The position numbers and the translations under genes are program-made. A model generated the notes under the pieces. The model was not told where the DNA came from. It saw nothing but the letters and a program-made list of their open reading frames with translations, and did not search any database. From Sphingobium algorifonticola (lineage in GTDB: Bacteria; Pseudomonadota; Alphaproteobacteria; Sphingomonadales; Sphingomonadaceae): a stretch of 64,000 bases of DNA. Positions within the stretch are counted from its first letter, which is position 1. Every line of letters begins with the position of its first letter. Where the stretch lies: NCBI RefSeq assembly GCF_004005485.1, contig NZ_RZUL01000002.1:496001-560000 (forward strand), in the 5' to 3' direction. This document shows positions 17,211 through 26,224 of this stretch, piece by piece.

Positions 17211-18530
17211 ATGTCGAAGGCCGCGAGCAAGCCGATCCTGTCACTGGGGCGCATCATCCAGATGAACCTGGGCTTCCTGGGCCTGCAATTCAGTTTCGGA
17301 TTGCAGCAAGGCAATATGGCGCCGATCTATAGCTATCTGGGGGCGGACGAGGCGTCGCTGCCGCTGCTGCAACTGGCCGGACCCATGACGGGCCTGATCG
17401 TCCAGCCGATCGTCGGCGCGTTGAGCGACCGGACGCTCAGCCGCTGGGGGCGGCGGACACCCTATTTCATCATCGGTGCTATCATGTGCAGTGCCGGGCT
17501 GCTGTTCATGCCGCTGTCGTCCAGCATCCTGATGGCCGCCAGCCTGCTATGGATTCTCGATGCAGGCAACAATATCACGATGGAACCCTATCGCGCCTAT
17601 GTGAGCGACCGGCTCGACAAGAACCAGCACCAGACCGGCTTTCTGACGCAAAGCGCCTTTACCGGCCTGGCGCAAATGCTCGCTTTCCTGACACCTTCGC
17701 TGCTTGTCGGTGTGCTGGGCGTCGATCGCGATGCGGTGGACGCGCACAATATTCCCTACACCACGCATATCGTGTTCACGATGGGCGCTGTGCTTTCGCT
17801 CTCGACCATCCTGTGGTCGGTGTTCCGGGTGCCCGAACTGCCCCTGACGCCGCAGGAGCGCGCCAGCATCGCTGCGGCACCGCGCAGCGCGGGCGCGACA
17901 TTCCGCGAGATATTCGACGCTATTCGCGACATGCCTGTGCCGATGCGGAAACTGGCGCTGATGAGCCTGTTCCAATGGTATGCGATGGCAAGTTACTGGT
18001 CTTATGTCATCTATGCGATCGGACGATCGGTCTATGAAACGCGGGACGCCACCTCGTCCGCCTTTCGCGCGGCGGTGCTGACCAATGGCGAAATGGCAGC
18101 CTTTTACAATCTCGTCGCGTTCGTCGCCGCCTTTGCCATGGTCCCGCTGGTCCGGCGACTGGGCGCAAAGCGGATGCATGCGATCTGCCTGGTGCTCGCC
18201 GGTTTCGGCATGATGGCGTTGCCGCACGTCGAGCACAAATGGATGCTGTTCCTGCCCGCAGTCGGTATCGGGCTGGGCTGGGCGAGCATCATGGGCAACC
18301 CCTATGTCATGCTCGCAAGCTGCATCCCGCCTGCGCGTACTGGCGTATACATGGGCATTTTCAACATGATGATCGTCATTCCCATGCTGCTCAACGCGGC
18401 GACCCTGCCGCTCTACTACAACAGCCTGATGGCGGGCGATCCGCGCAACGTGCTGACGATGGCGGGCGTGTTGATGCTGTGTGCGGCGCTGGCGGTGCTG
18501 CGCGTGCGGGACCGCGAACTGGATAGGTGA
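17211..18530 (+). CDS. MFS sugar transporter, probable sucrose importer
   Basis: A 439-residue major-facilitator protein with 12 predicted helices. The loop 2-3 signature GALSDRTLSRWGRRTPY resembles the sucrose/maltose-proton (SUC/GPH-like) group, and helix 4-5 carries DAGNNITMEPYRAYVSD. The second half contains MGNPYVMLASCIPPARTGVYMGIFN. It should bring intact sucrose into the cytoplasm for the GH68 enzyme encoded divergently. I start it at the ATG after AAAAGGGGAG; the frame is open further upstream but the extra residues are not membrane-like. Confidence 0.85.
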   Translation: MSKAASKPILSLGRIIQMNLGFLGLQFSFGLQQGNMAPIYSYLGADEASLPLLQLAGPMTGLIVQPIVGALSDRTLSRWGRRTPYFIIGAIMCSAGLLFMPLSSSILMAASLLWILDAGNNITMEPYRAYVSDRLDKNQHQTGFLTQSAFTGLAQMLAFLTPSLLVGVLGVDRDAVDAHNIPYTTHIVFTMGAVLSLSTILWSVFRVPELPLTPQERASIAAAPRSAGATFREIFDAIRDMPVPMRKLALMSLFQWYAMASYWSYVIYAIGRSVYETRDATSSAFRAAVLTNGEMAAFYNLVAFVAAFAMVPLVRRLGAKRMHAICLVLAGFGMMALPHVEHKWMLFLPAVGIGLGWASIMGNPYVMLASCIPPARTGVYMGIFNMMIVIPMLLNAATLPLYYNSLMAGDPRNVLTMAGVLMLCAALAVLRVRDRELDR

Positions 18531-18541
18531 ACGCAGGCCGT

Positions 18542-18619
18542 TGCAATCGTTTGTCAATGTCTTGAAGCGGTACTCGCTCTGTATGCAAAACGCTGTGCAA
18601 ATCCTGCAAACTGTGCAAA
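18542..18619. promoter_or_regulatory. LacI-type operator and TGCAAA half-site array before the regulator gene
   Basis: The gap holds TGCAATCGTTTGTC at 18542 and then four direct TGCAAA half sites at 18584, 18596, 18605 and 18614 (spacing 12, 9 and 9). They share the half site of the operator in front of the MFS gene. The arrangement suggests autoregulation of the LacI protein, although direct repeats are unusual for this family. Confidence 0.5.
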
Positions 18620-18664
18620 AGCCACTGCTATTCGAGGGCGTGACGGAGGCAGGAGAGCGAACGC

Positions 18665-19672
18665 GTGGGCACGATCCGGAACATATCAGACCTTGCCGTG
18701 ATGGCAGGCGTTTCGCCGGGTACGGTGTCGCGGGCGCTGGCGGATTCGCCGCTCATCAGTGCGAAAACGCGCGAGCGGATACAGGCGATCGCGCGCGAGC
18801 ATGATTTTCGCCCCAATGCCGTCGCCCGCAATTTGCGGACCCAGCGTACCGGTGCGATCGGCGTGGTCATTCCGCTGGGGCATGAAACCGGGCAGCATAT
18901 CTCCGATCCCTTTTTCATGACGATGCTGGGCCTGCTGGCCGACAGCCTGACCGAGCGTGGCTATGACCTGCTTTTGTCGCGCATCATTCCGTCCGATCCG
19001 CAATGGCTCTCGCGCATGGCCAGCTCCGGCCGTGTCGATGGTCTCATCATCATCGGCCAGTCCGACCAGGCGGCCACCCTGGATGCTGTCGCGGCCCGAT
19101 ATCGTCCGCTCGTCGTCTGGGGCGGGCATGTCGAGGGGCAGGTGCACTGTTCGGTCGGGTCCGACAACCGGCTGGGCGGCGAAATCGCAACCGCGCATCT
19201 GATTGCACGGGGTGCCCGACGGATCGCGTTTTTCGGTGATCCCCGGGCGCGGGAAATCGCGCAGCGGCTGGAGGGATGCCGCGCGGCGATGGCAGCGGCG
19301 GGCCTGTCGCATGCGCTTCAGCTGTTCCCGACGCATCTGGTAGCCGATACCAGCCATGCCGACATCGTCCGCTTTCTGGGCGAGCAGGGCAAGGATGGCA
19401 TCGACGGGATCGTCGCCGCGTCCGACGTGATTGCCTCCAGCGCATTGCGGGCGATGGTTTCGCTGAGCCTGCATGCGCCTGACGACATCCGTGTCATCGG
19501 CTATGACGACCTGCCGATCGCCCGGCAGACTCTGCCGCGCCTGTCGACCATCCGGCAGGAACTGACGGCGGGGGCCGACGCGCTGGTCGATCTGCTGTTC
19601 CGGCGGATCGGCGGGGAGGATTGCGCGTCCTTCGTAATGCCGCCCAAGCTTATCGTCCGGCATTCGACCTGA
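18665..19672 (+). CDS. LacI-family transcriptional regulator of the sucrose cluster
   Basis: A 335-residue regulator. The helix-turn-helix and hinge lie at residues 5-60: ISDLAVMAGVSPGTVSRALADSPLISAKTRERI, then NAVARNLRTQRTGAIGVV, where the ligand-binding domain begins. The periplasmic-binding-protein-like part includes GLIIIGQS, GVAASD-like VAASDVIASSAL, and VIGYDDLPIARQTLPRLSTIRQ. The GTG start has AGGAG nine bases upstream. It should repress the divergent GH68/fructokinase and MFS genes through TGCAA/TTGCA half sites; the inducer is probably sucrose or fructose, by inference. Confidence 0.9.
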   Translation: MGTIRNISDLAVMAGVSPGTVSRALADSPLISAKTRERIQAIAREHDFRPNAVARNLRTQRTGAIGVVIPLGHETGQHISDPFFMTMLGLLADSLTERGYDLLLSRIIPSDPQWLSRMASSGRVDGLIIIGQSDQAATLDAVAARYRPLVVWGGHVEGQVHCSVGSDNRLGGEIATAHLIARGARRIAFFGDPRAREIAQRLEGCRAAMAAAGLSHALQLFPTHLVADTSHADIVRFLGEQGKDGIDGIVAASDVIASSALRAMVSLSLHAPDDIRVIGYDDLPIARQTLPRLSTIRQELTAGADALVDLLFRRIGGEDCASFVMPPKLIVRHST

Positions 19673-19692
19673 CTGCGGCGGGGGACAAGCCT

Positions 19693-21030
19693 ATGATCGA
19701 CAGCGCGATCGCGACCTTGGGGGATCTCATGGGCGCGCACGGCCCGGCGGCGGCGGCCAGGGCCACCACCTTTGCGCCGGCCGACTATAGCATCCATTTT
19801 TTCATCCAGATCGGCATCATCGTGCTGTTGTGCCGCCTGGTCGGCTGGCTGGGCAAACGCCTGCTGGCGCAGCCGCAAGTGGTGGGGGAAATGATTGCGG
19901 GTGTCATCCTTGGCCCTTCGCTGCTCGGCCTCGCCTTTCCCGAGTTTCAGGCGGCGCTGTTCCCGAAGGATACCCGCAACGTGCTGTATGTCGGCGCGCA
20001 GCTGGGCGTCGGGCTTTACATGTTTCTGGTCGGCACCACCTTGCAGCTCGATCATTTCGCGGCGAAGGCGCGCAGTGCGGTCGCCGTGTCCGCTGCCGGA
20101 ATCGTTGCGCCGTTCCTCATCGCCATCATGCTGACGCCGATGCTGCTGACAGTGCCCGGACTGTTTGCGCCGGGCATATCGACGGCCAATGCGACGCTGT
20201 TCTTGGGCGCATGTATCGCGCTGACCGCCTTTCCGATGCTCGCGCGCATCATCAACGAACGGGGGCTGAGCCATTCCGCGCTCGGCACATTGTCGCTGAC
20301 CGCAGGGGCGTTCGATGATGCCGTGTCCTGGTGCATCCTGGCGATCGTGCTGGCGACCTTCGGCGGCGGGCCGGGGGTAGCGATCGTCGCGATTGGCGGG
20401 GCGCTGCTCTACGCGGCGTTCATCATGACCCTGGGGCGGCGGTTGCTCGCACCGCTGGGTCATATGGTCGAGCGCGCGGGGACGATGAGCATGACCGTGC
20501 TGGCCATTACCATCGGCCTGTTCTGCCTGTCGGCCTTCCTGATGGACGCGATCGGCATTCATGCGATCTTCGGCGGCTTCATTCTGGGGGTGGTGATGCC
20601 GCGCGGCCTGTTCGCGCAGCAACTGAAGGAGAAAGTGGAGCCGCTGGCGGTCGTGCTGCTGTTGCCGATGTTCTTCACCTATTCAGGGTTGAACACGCAA
20701 TTGAGCCTGGTCAACAGCGGGCCGTTGCTTCTGATCGCGCTGGGGATTCTTGTCGCGTCGATCCTGGCGAAGGGCGGTGCATGCTATGCCGCAGCGCGGC
20801 TTTCGGGCGAGGACAATCGCACGGCAATGGGTATCGGTGCGCTGATGAATGCGCGCGGCCTGATGGAACTCATCATCATCAACATCGGCCTGCAGAAGGG
20901 GATTATCGGGCCGACGCTGTTTTCGATGCTGGTGCTGATGGCGATCGTGACGACGATGATGGCCAGCCCGCTGTTCGAGATGGTCTATGGCCGTCATGCC
21001 CGTGCCAGCGGGGAACTCGCGCGATTGTAG
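19693..21030 (+). CDS. Kef-type cation/proton antiporter, CPA2 family, no RCK domain
   Basis: A 445-residue membrane protein of the monovalent cation:proton antiporter-2 family with about 12-13 helices. Family signatures include PQVVGEMIAGVILGPSLLG near residue 60, LFLGACIALTAFPMLARII, LTAGAFDDAVSWCILA with the transport Asp pair, and GALMNARGLMELIIINIGL. It has no C-terminal NAD-binding domain, unlike the second antiporter in the window. It follows the lacI-type gene by 20 bases and could be cotranscribed with it, although a role in sucrose use is not obvious. Confidence 0.87.
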   Translation: MIDSAIATLGDLMGAHGPAAAARATTFAPADYSIHFFIQIGIIVLLCRLVGWLGKRLLAQPQVVGEMIAGVILGPSLLGLAFPEFQAALFPKDTRNVLYVGAQLGVGLYMFLVGTTLQLDHFAAKARSAVAVSAAGIVAPFLIAIMLTPMLLTVPGLFAPGISTANATLFLGACIALTAFPMLARIINERGLSHSALGTLSLTAGAFDDAVSWCILAIVLATFGGGPGVAIVAIGGALLYAAFIMTLGRRLLAPLGHMVERAGTMSMTVLAITIGLFCLSAFLMDAIGIHAIFGGFILGVVMPRGLFAQQLKEKVEPLAVVLLLPMFFTYSGLNTQLSLVNSGPLLLIALGILVASILAKGGACYAAARLSGEDNRTAMGIGALMNARGLMELIIINIGLQKGIIGPTLFSMLVLMAIVTTMMASPLFEMVYGRHARASGELARL

Positions 21031-21100
21031 CGTTGCCGGGCTGGACGCGGCGGCCCGCCATCCCTATCTGCTGCCAATGCAGTGCCCGGACGGATCGAGC

Positions 21101-22936
21101 ATGGATGGAAAGATCGACCGGCGCACCCTGTTGCGGGGCGCTGTGGGCAGCAGCGCGGCGTTTGCGCTTGCCACATCCGTGCCTACATGGGCGCAACCCG
21201 TCAGCGCAGGGCTTGTCCGCGACTATCCGAGCGTATCGGGCGACGACATCCGTCTGACCGTCGATCATGTGATGCGCACGATCGATGGCCGGACGAGCCA
21301 CGGCATCGGCATCAACGGCACGGCACCCGGCCCGCTCATTCGCCTGCGCGAGGGGCAGACCGTGCGCCTGCACGTCGAAAACCGGCTGGAGGAGGACACA
21401 TCGATCCACTGGCACGGCCTGCTGCTGCCGTTCCACATGGATGGGGTCCCCGGCATCAGCTTTCCCGGCATCGCCCCGCGATCGACCTTCACCTACACAT
21501 TTCCCCTGCGGCAGGCCGGCACCTACTGGTATCACAGCCATTCGGGATTGCAGGAGCAGATGGGGCATTACGGCCCGATCGTCATCGACCCGGCGGGTGC
21601 CGATCCGGTCGCGTTCGACCGCGAACATGTCATCCTGCTGTCCGACCACAGCCCGATGCACCCGCACCTGATCTTCCGCAAGCTCAAGCAGATGGGCGGC
21701 TATTTCAACTATCAGAAGCAGGCGTTGGCCGATCAGTTGCGTGGCGAAGGGCAAAGCGCGGGCGAACGCGCGGCTTGGGGCGCGATGCGGATGGATCCGG
21801 CCGATGTCGCCGATGTGACCGCATCGACCTACACCTATCTGGTCAACGGCCATGGCCCACGCGATAGCTGGACGGCGCTGTTCACGCCCGGAGAACGGGT
21901 GCGGCTGCGGATCATCAACGCCTCTGCCATGACGACATTCAACGTGCGGATACCGGGCCTAAAAATCACGATCGTCGCGGCGGACGGCCTGCCGGTGCGG
22001 CCGGTGCCGGTAGACGAGTTTCAGATTGCGGTTGCCGAAACCTATGATGCGATCGTCGAACCGGCGGACGAACGCGCCTATGCGCTGGTCGCCGAAAGCG
22101 TGGACCGGTCGGGCATGGCCGTAGCGATGCTCAGCCCGCGCGCGGGGATGATCGCCCCCGTGCCGCCGCTTCGCCCGCGTCCGCTGGCGACGATGAAGGA
22201 CATGGGCATGGGCGATATGGACCATGGCGCGCCCGCTTCCGCGCCGGTCAACGATCCCGCCTGTCCGCCCGAACATGCGGCGATGGGCCATTGCACCCCC
22301 GGCGCGACGATGCCTTTGCCCGATGCCGCCACCCCAGTCGATCATGCCGCGATGGGCCATGGCGGCAGCATAATGCAGCACAGCATGCGCGATTTCGCCA
22401 ACGTGCCCGATACCGTGGCCAAGACGCCGACCGTCCAGACGATCTCACCCATGCCGGTCGATCGGACGGGCGAACCGGGGCAGGGCTTAAGTGATGTCGA
22501 TCACCGCGTCCTCGTCTATCGCGATCTGGTGGCGCTGGAGCGCAACCCCGATGTCCGCGCGCCGGAGCGGCAGATGGAACTGCATCTGACCGGCAATATG
22601 GAACGCTATATGTGGGCGTTCGACGGGCGGAAGTTTTCGGAGATCAGCGCGCCGATCCCGTTCCTGGAAGGGGAGCGGGTGCGGGTGCGCCTCGTCAACG
22701 ACACGATGATGACGCATCCCATTCATCTGCACGGCCATTATTTCGAGCTGGTCACCGGCCATGGCGACCATGCCCCGCGCAAGCACACGGTGAACGTGCA
22801 GCCCGGCGGCACCGTGACGTTCGACCTGACGGCCGACGCGCTGGGCGACTGGGCGTTCCACTGCCACATGCTCTTTCACATGCATGCGGGCATGATGCAG
22901 GTGGTGAGCGTGCGCCCGCGCGACGCGGCGGCATGA
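21101..22936 (+). CDS. copA: CopA-type multicopper oxidase, copper resistance
   Basis: A 611-residue periplasmic multicopper oxidase with a twin-arginine signal (DRRTLLRGAVGSSAAF). Copper ligands are visible: IHWHG and YWYHSHSG in domain 1, and HPIHLHGH and FHCHMLFHMHAGM in domain 3. Between them a Met/His-rich stretch (about residues 360-435) has MKDMGMGDMDHG and CPPEHAAMGHC. In copper resistance operons CopA oxidises or sequesters Cu(I) in the periplasm. An in-frame ATG at 21077 would add eight residues. Its stop overlaps the copB start (ATGA). Confidence 0.92.
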   Translation: MDGKIDRRTLLRGAVGSSAAFALATSVPTWAQPVSAGLVRDYPSVSGDDIRLTVDHVMRTIDGRTSHGIGINGTAPGPLIRLREGQTVRLHVENRLEEDTSIHWHGLLLPFHMDGVPGISFPGIAPRSTFTYTFPLRQAGTYWYHSHSGLQEQMGHYGPIVIDPAGADPVAFDREHVILLSDHSPMHPHLIFRKLKQMGGYFNYQKQALADQLRGEGQSAGERAAWGAMRMDPADVADVTASTYTYLVNGHGPRDSWTALFTPGERVRLRIINASAMTTFNVRIPGLKITIVAADGLPVRPVPVDEFQIAVAETYDAIVEPADERAYALVAESVDRSGMAVAMLSPRAGMIAPVPPLRPRPLATMKDMGMGDMDHGAPASAPVNDPACPPEHAAMGHCTPGATMPLPDAATPVDHAAMGHGGSIMQHSMRDFANVPDTVAKTPTVQTISPMPVDRTGEPGQGLSDVDHRVLVYRDLVALERNPDVRAPERQMELHLTGNMERYMWAFDGRKFSEISAPIPFLEGERVRVRLVNDTMMTHPIHLHGHYFELVTGHGDHAPRKHTVNVQPGGTVTFDLTADALGDWAFHCHMLFHMHAGMMQVVSVRPRDAAA

Positions 22937-23874
22937 CGGCGGCGGCACTGGCCACGATGGCGATGGCCATGGCGTTTGCGCAGGCCCACGCCGGGCATGG
23001 CGCACCGGCATCGGCACCGGCCGTGTCGTCGGCAGACTGCCCGCCCGAACATGCGGCGATGGGCCATTGCACTCCGACGCCCGCGCCGCCCGCCGATCCG
23101 GCCATCGATCCCGCCGCCAGCGGCACTGCCCTGCCCCCCGGCAATGCGCCCGCGCCCGTGATCGAACGGGCGGACTATGCCGACCGCATATGGGGCAGGG
23201 CGGCGATGGCCCCGGTACGCGCCGCCATCCGCCGCGAACATGGCGGCATGATGCTCAGCCAGATCATGGTCGACATCGCCGAAATGCAGGTCCGCAACGG
23301 CCGCGAAGGCTATCGCTGGGAAGGCGAAGGCTGGTTCGGCGGCGATATCAACCGCCTGGTCGTCAAGACCGAGGGCGAAGGCGATTTCGGCGAGCGGGTG
23401 GAGGATGCCGAGGCACAGGCGCTCTACAGCCGCGCGATCGACCCCTATTTCAACGTGCAGGCGGGGGTGCGGCAGGATTTCGAACCGGCGGGGCGCACCT
23501 ATGCCGCGGTCGGCGTGGAGGGCCTCGCGCCTTACTGGTTCGAAATCGAGGCGCATGGCTTTCTGTCCACCGGCGGCGACCTGCTGGGGCGTGTGGCGGC
23601 GAGTTATGACCAGCGGATTACCCAGCGGCTGATCCTGCAACCGCGTATCGAGCTGAACCTTGCGGCGCAGGATATCGCGGCGAGCGGCATCGGCGCGGGC
23701 CTCAGCGAGGCGGACGTCGACCTGCGGCTGCGTTATGAAATCCGCCGCGAGTTTGCGCCTTATATCGGCATAACGCACCGCGCCCGGATCGGCCGCACCG
23801 CCGATATCGCCCGTGCGCGGGGGGAGGATGCCGCCGCCACCAGCTTCGTCATCGGCCTCCGCGCCTGGTTCTAG
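22933..23874 (+). CDS. copB: Copper resistance protein CopB, outer membrane
   Basis: A 313-residue protein: a signal peptide, then a low-complexity linker with GHGAPASAP and CPPEHAAMGHC, then the CopB beta-barrel domain beginning near residue 80 (ADYADRIWG, MLSQIMVDIAEMQVRNGREGYRWEGEGWFGGDINRL in outline). The C-terminus FVIGLRAWF ends in an aromatic residue, as outer-membrane barrels do. The Cys/His/Met module is almost identical to the one in CopA. It is translationally coupled to copA and expected to bind copper at the outer membrane. Confidence 0.9.
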   Translation: MTAAALATMAMAMAFAQAHAGHGAPASAPAVSSADCPPEHAAMGHCTPTPAPPADPAIDPAASGTALPPGNAPAPVIERADYADRIWGRAAMAPVRAAIRREHGGMMLSQIMVDIAEMQVRNGREGYRWEGEGWFGGDINRLVVKTEGEGDFGERVEDAEAQALYSRAIDPYFNVQAGVRQDFEPAGRTYAAVGVEGLAPYWFEIEAHGFLSTGGDLLGRVAASYDQRITQRLILQPRIELNLAAQDIAASGIGAGLSEADVDLRLRYEIRREFAPYIGITHRARIGRTADIARARGEDAAATSFVIGLRAWF

Positions 23875-23924
23875 CGGTCGGCGCGGGGCCCGTGCTACAT
23901 CCGATCGCTAAGGAGACCGCCCCC

Positions 23925-24551
23925 ATGCCCATCATCGTCCATCATCTGGAAAACAGCCGTTCGCAGCGTATCCTCTGGCTGCTGGAGGAACTGGGCATGG
24001 CCTATGTGGTGAAACGCTATGCCCGCAACCCCAGGACGATGATGGCGCCGCCGGAACTGAAGGCCGTCCACCCGCTCGGCAAGTCGCCGGTCATAGAAGA
24101 TGACGGCGTCGTCGTGGCGGAGACCGGCGCGATCGTGGAGTATCTGGTGGACAAGGCGGGCGGGCAACTGGGCGCGGCGGCCGATGCGGAGATTGCGCGG
24201 CGATACCGCCATTTCCTGCATTATGCCGAAGGGTCGATGATGCCGCCGCTGCTCGCGCTGCTGGTCGTCGGCAAGCTCGGCCCGCTCGGCTGGCCCGCGC
24301 GCAAGCCGGTGCAGGGGATGATGGACACGCATCTCGACTGGCTGGAAAGCGAACTGGCGACGCGCCCGCATTTCGCCGGGCAGGATTTCACCGCCGCCGA
24401 CATCATGATGAGCTTTCCGCTGGAAGCCTCCCGCGCCCGCGCCGGTCTGGACGCGACGCGCCCGCATCTGACCGATTGGCTGGCGCGGATGCACGCGCGC
24501 CCGGCCTATCAGGCCGCGCTGAAGGAAGGCGGGCCATATGCGTTTGCGTGA
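23925..24551 (+). CDS. Glutathione S-transferase family protein
   Basis: A 208-residue cytosolic GST. The thioredoxin-fold N-domain shows HHLENSRSQRILWLLEELGMAY with the likely catalytic Ser, then HPLGKSPVIEDDG and the glutathione-binding VAETGAIVEYL. The helical C-domain contains FAGQDFTAADIMMSFPLE, the N-capping box. AAGGAGA lies before the ATG. The substrate is unknown. It is the last core gene before the lower-GC restriction-modification segment. Confidence 0.9.
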   Translation: MPIIVHHLENSRSQRILWLLEELGMAYVVKRYARNPRTMMAPPELKAVHPLGKSPVIEDDGVVVAETGAIVEYLVDKAGGQLGAAADAEIARRYRHFLHYAEGSMMPPLLALLVVGKLGPLGWPARKPVQGMMDTHLDWLESELATRPHFAGQDFTAADIMMSFPLEASRARAGLDATRPHLTDWLARMHARPAYQAALKEGGPYAFA

Positions 24552-25012
24552 TGGGGGGGGTGGCGTGGGGTGGCGGGCAAGTGCGTGGAGGGCGCGGAAG
24601 CTCACGGAGTTCACGTAACGTCACGCCCCGTCTGCGGGCATCCGAGGTCAGCAGAGACGTTCTGGCGTGATACTATTCTGACCGATCAACAGCCGCAAAA
24701 CCGTTCCCCGGCGAAAGCCGGGGCCCCAGGCGGCACGTGCATGCTGGGTGACACTAGACTCCTGCCATCTCAGGAGAACAGCAGGACAATGTGTTCGATA
24801 GTCTTTCGCCTCCACCCGCACCTCGTCCTCAATCCAAAAACCGGGCCAGCCAAAGCCCCTGCCCAAGACAGCGACGGGACACCAACGCATTTTCGGTTAT
24901 CAGAATTATGGAACAAAAAAAGAACAAAATGAGTGTTGCCGACCTTGATCAGCTGACTCGGATGTTCTACTTTCCGTTCCATTCACAGATGAGAAGCAGT
25001 CAAAGGTCAGTA
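24552..25012. other. Gene-free gap before the methyltransferase; left edge of a lower-GC segment
   Basis: This 461-base stretch has no gene I can support. The first half is ordinary high-GC sequence. At about 24708-24783 there is a CCCCGGCGAAAGCCGGGG hairpin followed by a CTCAGGAGAACAG-like piece, both resembling intergenic repeats elsewhere in the window. From about 24785 the base composition drops. In-frame ATGs at 24908 and 24929 could extend the methyltransferase. Confidence 0.5.
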
Positions 25013-26224
25013 ATGCACAGATTTATATCTATTTTTTCTGGCGCAGGCGGGCTTGATCTTGGTTTGGAACAGTCCGGTTGGGAATGCTCGTTCGCGACCG
25101 ACCACGATGTCGATGCCGTCGCTACACTCGAACGCAACCGAGGCTATGCTCTTGGACAGGGTCGCAAGGCATTGGGGGGCACCATCATAAAGCAGGCCGA
25201 CGTCCGTAATTTGCAAGGTGCCGAAATCCTCTCTGAACTCGGATTGCTTAAAGGCGACGTGCCCTTGCTTGCGGGTGGACCGCCTTGTCAATCTTGGAGC
25301 AGCGGAGGATTGCAAAAGGGCTTTTCCGATCCGCGTGGCCGGTTGGTAGATGATTACCTTCGGCTTGCACAAGAGATTGATGCCCGGTGGCTTCTTTTTG
25401 AGAATGTTCGGGGATTGCTGACTGCTAGAGGGCAGGACGGGGTGCCAGGCAGCGCGTTGGCTTACGTTCGTGCGCGCCTTTATGAGTGCGGGTGGCATTC
25501 AAAGGCTGCTCTCTTGAACGCAGCCGACTTTGGCGTTCCGCAACGCAGGGTGAGACTGATCTTGATAGGCTACCGTGCAGGCGATGAACCCGAGTTTCCA
25601 GGTCTGACGCACTCTTTGACTCCGAATGGCGTTGAACGCCCTTGGGTTACGCTTGGGGAATGCTTAGCCAAATTGCCGCCTCCCTCAGGGGATGAAATTA
25701 TTCGGCCAACCGGAAAAATGGCCTTGGAACTTGCTGATCTTCCGCCCGGCAGCGGGGCGAAGAGCGAGGGGAAGAAGGAGGCAACGCGCCCTGGAGGCCA
25801 TTGGGGATACAAGCAGGGAGCTTTTATTGCTGACGTGCGCAAGGCAGCGCGCACCGTGACAGCCAGTTCCCAACAGGACTGGATTCGTGATCCAGTTTTG
25901 GGCCTTCGCAGGCTTACTCCAAGGGAATGCGCTGCGATCCAGACTTTCCCGCCCGAGTGGGTAATGGTTGGGAATCGTCAAACACAGTATCGGCTGATCG
26001 GCAATGCGGTGCCGCCTGCGATGGGTAGAGCACTGGGAGTGGCCTTAATCCAACGGTACAATCAGCATCCAGAATGCATGCCCGTCGCAGACAATACGGT
26101 TCTTGCCCCCCTTCCTGCCAAGCTTCAATCCGCAATAGCGTACACGATTAAAGAAGAACGCCGAAACGGACCTTCCCGTCGCGCTGCAAGCAAGCGCAAC
26201 ATTGAAATTGCGGCAGTCTGTTAG
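25013..26224 (+). CDS. DNA (cytosine-5) methyltransferase of a type II restriction-modification system
   Basis: A 403-residue C5 methyltransferase with all main motifs in order: I FSGAGGLDLGL (residues 8-18), IV GGPPCQSW with catalytic Cys92, VI ENVRG, VIII PQRRVRLILIG, IX RLTPRECAAIQTFP and X IGNAVPP. It should protect host DNA by methylating cytosine in the target of the nuclease encoded next. I start it at the ATG before HRFISIFSGAGG because family members begin here; upstream ATGs at 24908 or 24929 would add 35 or 28 residues. Base composition is below that of neighbours (27 of 60 bases G+C at 25021-25080), suggesting transfer. Confidence 0.93.
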   Translation: MHRFISIFSGAGGLDLGLEQSGWECSFATDHDVDAVATLERNRGYALGQGRKALGGTIIKQADVRNLQGAEILSELGLLKGDVPLLAGGPPCQSWSSGGLQKGFSDPRGRLVDDYLRLAQEIDARWLLFENVRGLLTARGQDGVPGSALAYVRARLYECGWHSKAALLNAADFGVPQRRVRLILIGYRAGDEPEFPGLTHSLTPNGVERPWVTLGECLAKLPPPSGDEIIRPTGKMALELADLPPGSGAKSEGKKEATRPGGHWGYKQGAFIADVRKAARTVTASSQQDWIRDPVLGLRRLTPRECAAIQTFPPEWVMVGNRQTQYRLIGNAVPPAMGRALGVALIQRYNQHPECMPVADNTVLAPLPAKLQSAIAYTIKEERRNGPSRRAASKRNIEIAAVC

